Source: Pseudomonadota bacterium
GTDB taxonomy: Bacteria; Pseudomonadota; Alphaproteobacteria; Paracaedibacterales; CAITNM01
Direction: 5' to 3'
Assembly: GCA_026400695.1 (NCBI GenBank)
Contig: JAPLON010000055.1
Coordinates: 8,248 to 13,411 of the forward strand
Length of the DNA: 5,164 bases
The stretch's first letter is position 1. Each line of letters opens with the position of its first letter. The notes beneath the pieces are model-generated. The model was not told the origin of the DNA. It saw only the letters and a program-made list of their open reading frames with translations, and searched no databases. The position numbers were made by a program, and so were the translations under genes. Of the stretch, positions 1 to 5,164 are shown piece by piece.

Positions 1-941
1 AGCAGATTACTTATGAAAACTCTAAGTCTATTGAAAAAAGTGGAGAGATTATTTTTGTTTATGGTACTTCAAATGCAGGAAAATCATCCATATGCAAATC
101 CTTAAAAGAAGTAAAACCTGATTGGGTATTTGAAAATGCTGATGATATTTTTGAGGATACATTGCGGTATGTGTTGCAAGAAGAACATCCAGAATATTTT
201 GAAATTATTAAAAAAGCTATAAATGAAAAAAATATTTTTACTTCATCAACTTTCTTGCGTGGAGTTTATTCGTTTAAAGCAAGCAGCACAAAGCAAGAGC
301 AGATGGAGGCGATTCAAGTAATAAAAAAAATACAGCAAGAACACCCATTACTGAAAATATCTAAAGCTTGGGAAAATGCTGAATTAGAACTTTTTAGAAG
401 GGGTTTTGAACAAGCAGCAAAGGGTAAAACTGTTGTCTTAGATAGTGTTTGTCCTGAGTTATTACTCAAATATAAGAAGGAAAATAATTTAGCAATCCCT
501 GTGCGTTTAGTATGTGTTGTTTGTCCGTTTTTAAAATTAGCTAAACGTCTTATACAAAGAAATTTAGATGCTGAAAACAAAGATGATCTTAAGGAAGCCA
601 GATATGGATTTTTTCCGTTAGCAAATTGGACAAAGCTTTATACAGCACAAACTTCTGCCAATGAGGTTGTTGTTGATTGTGTAGATAAACAAGCTGTAGT
701 GGAAGCTATAAAAACTGTGAAAGAGTTCGTTAGCAAAAGAAAGGATCCTAATTTAAGCCTTAAAAGAGAAGATGATGCTTCTGTAGAAGATATTGATGGC
801 TTTATTAGAACAATGGGTTTTTCAGAAACAACATCTAAAGTTAGTTTTGTTCCACGTTTTTCATTCGATCAATTGATTATTACTGATCGTCAAACTCCAT
901 TAAGTTCTGCCAAAGAAATAGCTTCTTGGCAAAAACAATAA
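1..941 (+). CDS. P-loop NTPase, probable small-molecule kinase (5'-partial)
   Basis: The frame is open from the first complete codon at base 3 to the TAA at 939-941, giving 312 visible residues; the start is outside the window. The only usable internal start, a TTG at 162, lies downstream of the Walker A motif and is not the real start. The Walker A motif GTSNAGKS (bases 63-86, visible residues 21-28) follows a hydrophobic strand (EIIFVY), as in chloramphenicol-phosphotransferase-like and zeta-toxin-like kinases. Further on are a strand ending in Asp (VVLDS, about 144-148), a second strand (RLVCVVCP, about 168-175) and a basic lid-like segment (KRLIQRN, about 181-187). The last 65-70 residues, from about 245, are an extra region I cannot assign. 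ATP-dependent phosphorylation of a small molecule is inferred; the substrate is unknown. A zeta-type toxin or another P-loop family is possible. It is the first visible gene of a four-gene operon, ending 20 bases before the transaldolase homologue. Confidence 0.72.
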   Translation, partial: QITYENSKSIEKSGEIIFVYGTSNAGKSSICKSLKEVKPDWVFENADDIFEDTLRYVLQEEHPEYFEIIKKAINEKNIFTSSTFLRGVYSFKASSTKQEQMEAIQVIKKIQQEHPLLKISKAWENAELELFRRGFEQAAKGKTVVLDSVCPELLLKYKKENNLAIPVRLVCVVCPFLKLAKRLIQRNLDAENKDDLKEARYGFFPLANWTKLYTAQTSANEVVVDCVDKQAVVEAIKTVKEFVSKRKDPNLSLKREDDASVEDIDGFIRTMGFSETTSKVSFVPRFSFDQLIITDRQTPLSSAKEIASWQKQ

Positions 942-946
942 AATGT

Positions 947-952
947 AAAGGA
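947..952 (+). promoter_or_regulatory. Ribosome binding site deciding the transaldolase start
   Basis: AAAGGA lies nine bases before the ATG at 962. The frame extends upstream to a TTG at 926, but that codon has no purine-rich site before it and sits inside the end of the previous gene. This site therefore favours 962 as the start. Confidence 0.7.
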
Positions 953-961
953 TATAAAATC

Positions 962-2143
962 ATGCAAAATAGTTTTCTTGTTAAAATGGCAGAGTCTCAT
1001 CCCGGAGCTGAGATTTGGTGGGATTCATGCCTTTCAGTTCATAAAGATTGGTGCAATGATCTTAAAACACAACATCAGGGTACCAAAAAAAAATTACTCG
1101 CAGACGGGTATATTAGTAATTTTGTTAAAAAGAATGATATTTCTAAATCACTTATAAAAGGAATAACCACAAATCCCGCATTAGTGTACAAGGGGTTTTT
1201 AAAAAGTGATGTTTTAAAAGACATCAATAAAAAAGGTCTAAATGGTTTGGCCTCAAAAGATCATTTTGAGCTAACTTGGGAGCTTTATAAGCTTACCCTT
1301 GCTGAAACAGCTGAGCAGCTAATGCCATTGTGGGAATCAACTTCCGGCAAATTTGGTTGGGTTTGTGCACAAGTTACGCCTGATATCTACTTTGATAAAG
1401 ATATCATGATCAAACAGGGTATTGAATTAGCTAAATTATCACCAAATATTATGGCTAAAATTCCAGGTACTAAAGAAGGATACGAAGCAATTGAAGAATT
1501 AACTGCACTTGGAATCTCAATTAATAATACCCTTTCTTATACTCTTCCTCAATTTCTAGCGTGCTTAGAGTCTATTGAAAACGGCTTAAAAAGAGCAAAA
1601 CAAAACAACGTAGACCTAAAAAGATGGCGTGCGGTAGTTACCGATATGATAGGTAGATTTGGAGATCAAAAAGCATTTCAAGATGAAGCTAAAGCAAAGG
1701 GAATTACTTTAACTACAGAAGATATTAGGTGGGCAGAGTTAGCAATTTTAAAGAAAGCCTATAAAATATTTCAAGAACGAAATGCTCCCTTAAAAATTTT
1801 ACTAGCTAGTTTAAGGATGGAAAATGATAAAAGCATGTGCTGGCACTTGCAAAAAACCGCTGGTGCAGGCTTAGTTTACACGCTTCCACCTAGTTTTATT
1901 CAAACTCTTTTAGAGCAAGAAGAAAAGCTTTCTAGACCAAGCCCAAGTGCTATGAATGAAGAGCCACCTGCTGATGTTATGAAGAAGCTGGAGTCTATTG
2001 AATATTTTGTAAAAGGGTATACAGAAAATGGACTGAGCAAAGAAGAATTTAACAAGCATCCAGCTTTGTTATTCTCAGTAAATGAATTGGCAGGTGTTTA
2101 TGGAGAATTCTTGGCTTTTTCTAAAAATATATTGAACGCTTAA
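962..2143 (+). CDS. Transaldolase-family protein with altered active site
   Basis: Starting at the ATG preceded by AAAGGA, the protein has 393 residues, longer than E. coli TalB (about 316) and nearer the longer bacterial transaldolases. It is a TIM-barrel class I aldolase homologue. Numbering from this start, visible landmarks are IWWD (Asp21, the conserved early Asp), GITTNPALV (67-75, the transaldolase signature, with Asn71), AKIPGT (Lys166, the expected Schiff-base lysine), INNTLS (Asn188 and Thr190) and TDMIGR (227-232, with Arg232 in the phosphate site). Aligned by eye to TalB, Glu96 is replaced by Gln137 (in CAQVTPD) and Phe178 by Met229. Fructose-6-phosphate aldolases also carry Gln at the first position. 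Carbon-carbon bond transfer or cleavage on a sugar phosphate through a lysine imine is likely, but donor and acceptor are unknown. The C-terminal 60-70 residues form an additional helical-looking segment. It sits in an operon with kinase-, dehydrogenase- and phosphatase-like genes, which suggests specialised rather than central metabolism. The family call is firm; the exact reaction is open. Confidence 0.88.
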   Translation: MQNSFLVKMAESHPGAEIWWDSCLSVHKDWCNDLKTQHQGTKKKLLADGYISNFVKKNDISKSLIKGITTNPALVYKGFLKSDVLKDINKKGLNGLASKDHFELTWELYKLTLAETAEQLMPLWESTSGKFGWVCAQVTPDIYFDKDIMIKQGIELAKLSPNIMAKIPGTKEGYEAIEELTALGISINNTLSYTLPQFLACLESIENGLKRAKQNNVDLKRWRAVVTDMIGRFGDQKAFQDEAKAKGITLTTEDIRWAELAILKKAYKIFQERNAPLKILLASLRMENDKSMCWHLQKTAGAGLVYTLPPSFIQTLLEQEEKLSRPSPSAMNEEPPADVMKKLESIEYFVKGYTENGLSKEEFNKHPALLFSVNELAGVYGEFLAFSKNILNA

Positions 2144-2145
2144 AT

Positions 2146-2153
2146 AAAGGAGA
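2146..2153 (+). promoter_or_regulatory. Ribosome binding site supporting a GTG start
   Basis: AAAGGAGA begins three bases after the transaldolase stop codon, and its AGGAG core is seven bases before the GTG at 2160. The TTG overlapping that GTG by one base (2158-2160) is followed at once by TGA, so GTG is the start. Confidence 0.75.
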
Positions 2154-2159
2154 AAAGTT

Positions 2160-3287
2160 GTGAGAAGAAAGAAAATTTTAATTGTAGGGCTTGGTAACCT
2201 TGGTTGTCATGTGTTGGATCTATTAACCAAACATGAATTTAATCATGAAATAGTAGTGGTAGGGCGCAATGAAACGTTTTTAACTCAACGTATAAATTTG
2301 GCACTTTTTTGTGCAGCGCAGCAAAATATATTTCCTTTGGTTTCGCATAAGGTAGTGGATTTAAACAACATTGAACAAACGGCAGAGACTTTAAAAGAAG
2401 TAAACCCAGATGTTATTTTTAGCACTGCCACTTTACAGTCATGGCGGGTAATTACTGAATTGCCAAAAGATGTTTTTTTAGAATTAGACCAAGCTGAATT
2501 TGGTCCTTGGTTGCCTATGCATTTGGTTCCAGTTCACAAATTAATGAAGGCTGTAAAACTTTCTGGAGTTAAATCTATTGTGGTTAATGCGGCTTTTCCT
2601 GATGCAGTAAATCCTTTATTAGCAAAAGTAGGAATAGCACCCAATGTCGGTATTGGTAACGTGGCTAATATTTTGCCAGCATTTAAATACTCTACTGCTA
2701 GCGAAATAAATACGACACCTGAGCATGTAGATATAAGACTTATTGCCCAACATTACCTTAGCCACCGCATTCCACGTTCTGGTGATGCTGGAGGATGTGC
2801 ATATCATTTAAGTGTGCTTCATAAGGGCAAAGACATTTCTGATGAAATTAATCACGATAGCATGTTTAAAAAATTAACATCGCAATTCAAAAGAATCGGT
2901 GGAGTAGATGGACAAGCCTTAACAGCCTCTTCTGCATTAAGTATTTTATCAACAATTTTAAATGACAAAAAAGAAGTAGTGCATGCGCCAGGACCTAATG
3001 GATTGCCCGGGGGGTATCCTGTTAAGTTTGATGGCAACAATTTTTCACTTGCTTTGCCTGGAAAAGTTTCCCTTGAAGAAGCAATTAAAATAAATGAAAT
3101 TGGGTTAAAATATGATGGAATAACTTCAATTGATGATTCAGGTACAGCTTTTTTCTGTGAAAAAAGTATGGAAGTAATGAAACGTATGATTGGCTATCAT
3201 CAAAAACACATGAAACTTGAAGAAGCTGAAGAAATGTCAAAAGAGCTTAAGGCGAAATATACCGCTTTTGCAAATAAATATAAATAA
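2160..3287 (+). CDS. NAD(P)-binding Rossmann-fold dehydrogenase, saccharopine-dehydrogenase-like
   Basis: This is a 375-residue soluble protein with a GTG start. The N-terminus is a dinucleotide-binding fold: KKILIVGLGNLG with the glycine motif at residues 10-15, then a second strand ending VVVGRN (31-37), a VVDLNN turn near 65-70, and VIFSTA near 85-90, the usual fourth strand. The second strand ends in Gly-Arg rather than an acidic residue, so NADPH is the more likely cofactor (inference). The pattern resembles the N-terminal domain of saccharopine-dehydrogenase-like reductases. The central VVNAAFPDAVNPLL (141-154) and GIGNVANI (164-171) and the glycine-rich GPNGLPGGYPV (278-288) look conserved but I cannot tie them to one substrate. 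The VNP segment also recalls lactate/malate dehydrogenases, so that superfamily is an alternative. The gene starts 16 bases after the transaldolase homologue and ends 11 before the HAD gene, so it probably oxidises or reduces an intermediate of the same pathway. Confidence 0.75.
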   Translation: MRRKKILIVGLGNLGCHVLDLLTKHEFNHEIVVVGRNETFLTQRINLALFCAAQQNIFPLVSHKVVDLNNIEQTAETLKEVNPDVIFSTATLQSWRVITELPKDVFLELDQAEFGPWLPMHLVPVHKLMKAVKLSGVKSIVVNAAFPDAVNPLLAKVGIAPNVGIGNVANILPAFKYSTASEINTTPEHVDIRLIAQHYLSHRIPRSGDAGGCAYHLSVLHKGKDISDEINHDSMFKKLTSQFKRIGGVDGQALTASSALSILSTILNDKKEVVHAPGPNGLPGGYPVKFDGNNFSLALPGKVSLEEAIKINEIGLKYDGITSIDDSGTAFFCEKSMEVMKRMIGYHQKHMKLEEAEEMSKELKAKYTAFANKYK

Positions 3288-3292
3288 AGGTG
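3285..3292 (+). promoter_or_regulatory. Ribosome binding site of the HAD gene
   Basis: TAAAGGTG overlaps the TAA stop of the preceding gene, and the AAAGG core ends eight bases before the ATG at 3299. The overlap implies that the two genes share one transcript and may be translationally coupled. Confidence 0.6.
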
Positions 3293-3298
3293 TAAAAA

Positions 3299-3952
3299 AT
3301 GAAATGTGATTTAGTTATTTTTGATTGTGATGGGGTGGTAGTTGATACAGAAACCAGTGCCTTAGCTGTGTTACACCAAATGATTGTTGAGAAAAAAGTT
3401 CCCATAGAGCCAACAGAAGTGTTCATTGAAAACTCTAGAGGAAAAAAAATAGCAACTATTTTAGAGACAGTTTCTAAACAGCATTCGGTTGAATTTCCAG
3501 AAAACTTTATTGGTGAATTTCGTGCAAGATCATTAGAGGCTTTTGAAAAAGACATTACACCTATAGATGGTATAGAAATTGTACTTAAAGAGCTTAAAGT
3601 GCCTTTTTGTATGGGGTCAAATTCTCCGCTTGAATTGATTGAGTCATGCCTTTCATTAACCGGATTATTACATCATTTTAAAGGAAAAATTTTTAGTGCT
3701 TACCAACTGAATAGTTGGAAGCCTGATCCTTATTTGTTTAAATTTGCGGCTGATACAATGGGGGTGCCGCATGAAAGGTGTATTGTTGTTGAAGACAGCC
3801 TTTGCGGAGTGCAGGCAGCATTGGCAGCTAGTATGTTTCCGCTAGGCTATGTTTGTGTTGATGAAATACCAAGTAAAAGGCACACAGCCTTAAAAAACGA
3901 GGGTGCAATTATTATTTCAGACATGAGAGAAGTTCTAAACTTTGCTGTATAG
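3299..3952 (+). CDS. HAD-superfamily hydrolase (subfamily I, C1-capped phosphatase or phosphomutase)
   Basis: This 217-residue protein has all four HAD motifs. Motif I is FDCDGVVVDTE, with nucleophile Asp9 and acid/base Asp11. Motif II is the Ser of MGSNSP (Ser107), motif III the Lys of SWKPDP (Lys141), and motif IV is VVEDS (Glu165-Asp166), which binds magnesium. The stretch between motifs I and II, roughly residues 17-85, is the right size for a helical C1 cap. Length and motifs match the group containing YieH, phosphoglycolate phosphatase and beta-phosphoglucomutase; motifs alone do not separate a phosphatase from a mutase. Hydrolysis of a phosphorylated sugar or sugar acid in the cytoplasm is most likely. 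As the last gene of the operon, it would fit the step that removes phosphate from the pathway product (inference). Its stop codon lies within a hairpin that may terminate transcription. Confidence 0.9.
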   Translation: MKCDLVIFDCDGVVVDTETSALAVLHQMIVEKKVPIEPTEVFIENSRGKKIATILETVSKQHSVEFPENFIGEFRARSLEAFEKDITPIDGIEIVLKELKVPFCMGSNSPLELIESCLSLTGLLHHFKGKIFSAYQLNSWKPDPYLFKFAADTMGVPHERCIVVEDSLCGVQAALAASMFPLGYVCVDEIPSKRHTALKNEGAIIISDMREVLNFAV

Positions 3953-3960
3953 CGAAGTTT
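3937..3960 (+). terminator. Possible intrinsic terminator overlapping the HAD gene stop
   Basis: AAACTTTGCT (3937-3946) pairs with AGCGAAGTTT (3951-3960) across a four-base GTAT loop, giving ten pairs with one G-U. The 3' arm runs into TTTT, but the tract is short and is followed by ACTCCCCCC. The TAG stop at 3950-3952 is inside the hairpin. The position, at the end of the operon and facing a convergent gene, supports a terminator; the short U-tract makes it a weak one. Confidence 0.5.
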
Positions 3961-4024
3961 TACTCCCCCCTTTTCTCATGTTTTTTAATGTAAATTAAAG
4001 CTACTGGTTTTTCTGTGGTTTTAA

Positions 4025-4816
4025 TTATTTATCCTTTTCTTTTTCTTTTTTTTCACTTGCATCTATTACTACTGGTGCTACGCGAGTTAATCTCTCGGTA
4101 GCGGATAGTCTATCAATTATTGGTTTTATTTCCAAAAAACCACTTATAAATTCAGCAGTTATACGACATAAATTTCCAAAATCTGGGTGATCTCTACACT
4201 CATTTTCCACAGCTAATGTTGGATTTCTATCGAGAGTGAGGATACTTCCGTCAATTCCTACCATAGCTTCTGTTATCATGCTTGTGCCATATGCTGCACG
4301 CATAATGTGACTATAAAGCCTTTGATTAATCCATAAGTCTCCATTGGTAAAGTCAAAGGCACAATGAGCAACAGCTAAAATTAAGGATTTTCGCCCATCA
4401 ATTAAAGGTTTAAGCCTATCGACACCTGCTTTAGCTTTTATAACGTTTAACTTTTCAATAAAATCAGAAATTACTTTTTGTACCAAATGAACATTTTCTA
4501 TATATTCTCTAACTTCTTTAGTAAGTGATGAAAGATCAGGGTAAATTTGTTTGAATTTTTCTAAGGCTGTTTTTCCTCCAATTGATGCTCCGTAAGCACA
4601 ATCTTCATAAAGTCCTCGTGCTACTTCGTTGAACTCTTTTTGTAGGATAGGTATAGATCTAGGAGTGAGGCGTATATGGTACGTATCCTGATTAACAGCC
4701 TCTTCCATTATTTCTAGGGCACCGTCACTAGAATGTATTACGCAAAAATTAGACGTCACAAAGAAACCTAAAATAAAATTACATATTTTAAAAAATTTTT
4801 TAAGTTTAACTGTCAT
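4025..4816 (-). CDS. Hypothetical secreted or membrane-anchored protein
   Basis: I do not recognise this 263-residue protein. The ATG (4816-4814) is preceded by AGGAG six bases upstream, so the start is well supported. The N-terminus has a basic stretch (KLKK) followed by a hydrophobic segment of about 20 residues (roughly 8-27) and then polar HSSDG, which fits a signal peptide or a single N-terminal anchor; there is no clear lipobox. The rest is mostly helical-looking and soluble, with Cys73, Cys152, Cys207 and Cys217 beyond the signal region, enough for two disulfides if it is exported. The C-terminus ends in a highly charged KKEKEKDK tail. It is convergent with the four-gene operon and so not part of its transcript. 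Periplasmic or secreted location is an inference; I propose no function. Base composition is like the rest of the window. Confidence 0.7.
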   Translation of the reverse strand: MTVKLKKFFKICNFILGFFVTSNFCVIHSSDGALEIMEEAVNQDTYHIRLTPRSIPILQKEFNEVARGLYEDCAYGASIGGKTALEKFKQIYPDLSSLTKEVREYIENVHLVQKVISDFIEKLNVIKAKAGVDRLKPLIDGRKSLILAVAHCAFDFTNGDLWINQRLYSHIMRAAYGTSMITEAMVGIDGSILTLDRNPTLAVENECRDHPDFGNLCRITAEFISGFLEIKPIIDRLSATERLTRVAPVVIDASEKKEKEKDK

Positions 4817-4822
4817 TAGTGA

Positions 4823-4827
4823 CTCCT
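4823..4827 (-). promoter_or_regulatory. Ribosome binding site of the minus-strand secreted protein
   Basis: Read on the minus strand, AGGAG lies six bases before the ATG, a near-ideal arrangement that fixes the start of this otherwise unrecognised gene. Confidence 0.7.
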
Positions 4828-4846
4828 GTTAATTGTTAAGTTACGC

Positions 4847-4893
4847 TTTATAATACAAAGAGTTTTTCTGGAAGGCTATATGCTAGTATTATA
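4847..4893 (-). promoter_or_regulatory. Possible promoter region of the secreted-protein gene
   Basis: On the minus strand there is a TATAAT at 4893-4888 and overlapping TATTAT/TATAAA hexamers at 4855-4847, any of which could be a -10 element for the gene starting at 4816. I find no convincing TTGACA-like -35 at 16-18 bases from either. In AT-rich DNA such hexamers arise by chance, so this is only a candidate region. Confidence 0.22.
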
Positions 4894-4933
4894 ATCTTAC
4901 TCGATTCACCATTAATTTTTAGTAAAAAATTTA

Positions 4934-4950
4934 GGGGCTGTACCAGATAA
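4934..4950 (+). repeat. Putative left terminal inverted repeat of the IS
   Basis: GGGGCTGTACCAGATAA directly precedes the transposase leader and fits the G-rich terminal sequence of IS1016-like elements. Only one end is visible, so its length and the match to the right repeat cannot be confirmed here. Confidence 0.55.
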
Positions 4951-4966
4951 CACGATAAAGTGTTAT
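4947..4966 (+). repeat. Perfect 7-bp hairpin between the IS end and the transposase start
   Basis: ATAACAC (4947-4953) and GTGTTAT (4960-4966) are exact reverse complements around a six-base GATAAA loop. The 3' arm ends immediately before the AAGGTGA ribosome binding site (4967-4973). It could limit translation of the transposase from transcripts entering from outside, or be part of the transposase binding site; both are inferences. Confidence 0.5.
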
Positions 4967-4976
4967 AAGGTGAGTA

Positions 4977-5164
4977 ATGAGAAAGAGCCGATTAAGTAAA
5001 GTTAAACAAGAACGCTTACTAGAGTATTTTGTAGCAGGAGTAACCGCGAGATGTGCTGCTAGTCTGATAGGGGTAAATCCAAAGACAGCGGCATATTATT
5101 TTCACCGTCTTCGAGAAATCATTAGCCATCAAGTAGAGCTGGAAAGTCAGGAGATAGTTGGCGG
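4977..5164 (+). CDS. IS1595-family transposase, N-terminal part (3'-partial)
   Basis: ATG at 4977, preceded by AAGGTGA, opens a frame of 62 full codons to the window edge. The protein begins MRKSRLSKVKQERLLEYF and continues with a helix-turn-helix-like stretch at about residues 20-46 (TARCAASLIGVN followed by AAYYFHRLRE), which matches my recollection of the N-terminus of IS1016/IS1595-type transposases. The catalytic DDE/N region, expected to begin soon after the last visible residues with a VDES-type motif, is outside the window, so intactness cannot be judged. It would cut and paste its own element by binding the terminal repeats. Confidence 0.85.
   Translation, partial: MRKSRLSKVKQERLLEYFVAGVTARCAASLIGVNPKTAAYYFHRLREIISHQVELESQEIVG

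Larger units (their letters stand above)
4934..5164 (+). mobile_element. Left end of an IS1595-family (IS1016-like) insertion sequence, cut by the window edge
   Basis: The element begins at GGGGCTGTACCAGATAA, a GG-starting end typical of this family, 43 bases before a transposase reading frame. The right end and the partner inverted repeat are outside the window. IS1595-family elements usually duplicate eight bases of target; if the boundary is right, the left copy would be AAAATTTA at 4926-4933, to be looked for beyond the right end. The insertion lies about 120 bases upstream of the secreted-protein gene and is transcribed divergently from it. Confidence 0.75.

Noticed and set aside
13..108. 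ATG-initiated frame at the left edge (base 13)
   Set aside because: It stops after about 30 codons and overlaps, in another frame, the longer frame that carries the Walker A motif.
314..580. Minus-strand open frame of 88 codons opposite the kinase-like gene
   Set aside because: It lies wholly antisense to a gene with a clear P-loop, has no ribosome binding site I would trust, and its protein has no recognisable features.
1569..2002. Repeated GAGTCTATTGAA at about 1569 and 1991, with a similar AGTCTATTGAAAA near 23
   Set aside because: The copies are short, irregularly spaced, and explained by the common Glu-Ser-Ile-Glu coding in AT-rich DNA.
2619..3040. Two minus-strand frames of 62 codons each (2619-2807 and 2852-3040)
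   Set aside because: Both are antisense within the Rossmann dehydrogenase gene and show no motif or translation signal.
3247..3555. Minus-strand open frame of 102 codons
   Set aside because: It is antisense to the start of the HAD gene, whose catalytic motifs are intact, and it spans the operon junction with no support of its own.
3984..3999. TTTAAT / ATTAAA inverted repeat between the convergent genes
   Set aside because: The stem is only six A-T pairs with no adjacent T-tract in the right place for either gene, so it is not a convincing terminator.
4029..4055. Pyrimidine-rich tract (TCCTTTTC/TTTTTC repeats)
   Set aside because: It is explained by the Lys/Glu-rich C-terminal tail of the minus-strand protein; there is no sign of a regulatory tract or CRISPR-like repeat.

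Overview
The window is AT-rich (by eye about one third G+C). It carries four co-directional genes on the plus strand, one convergent gene on the minus strand, and the left end of an insertion sequence that runs off the right edge. Codon use is strongly A/T-ending, and Shine-Dalgarno sequences are clear. The IS1595/IS1016-type transposase start and a secreted protein of no recognised family would fit a host-associated proteobacterium such as the Legionellales, Rickettsiales or Holosporales. That placement is an inference from style, not from a marker gene.

Layout. Bases 1-941 hold the 3' part of a P-loop protein resembling small-molecule kinases of the chloramphenicol-phosphotransferase type; its start lies left of the window. 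A transaldolase-family protein follows at 962-2143, then a Rossmann-fold NAD(P)-dependent dehydrogenase-like protein at 2160-3287 and a HAD-superfamily phosphatase or mutase at 3299-3952. The spacers are 20, 16 and 11 bases, and each downstream gene has its own AAAGG-type ribosome binding site, so the four genes look like one operon. A 10-bp hairpin overlapping the last stop codon may end the transcript. On the other strand, 4025-4816 encodes a 263-residue protein with a probable signal peptide or N-terminal anchor. From 4934 there is an IS terminal sequence, a short perfect hairpin, and the first 62 codons of an IS1595-family transposase.

How the genes may work together. A kinase-like protein, a carbon-carbon lyase/ligase of the transaldolase family, an oxidoreductase and a phosphatase form a plausible minimal set for building, oxidising and dephosphorylating an unusual sugar phosphate. 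The transaldolase homologue keeps the Schiff-base lysine and phosphate-site residues. It has Gln where classical transaldolases have the catalytic-water Glu, and Met where they have Phe (Tyr in fructose-6-phosphate aldolase), so it probably does not do the housekeeping pentose-phosphate reaction. This operon is the most interesting part of the window: a candidate specialised sugar or natural-product pathway whose product cannot be told from these 5 kb.
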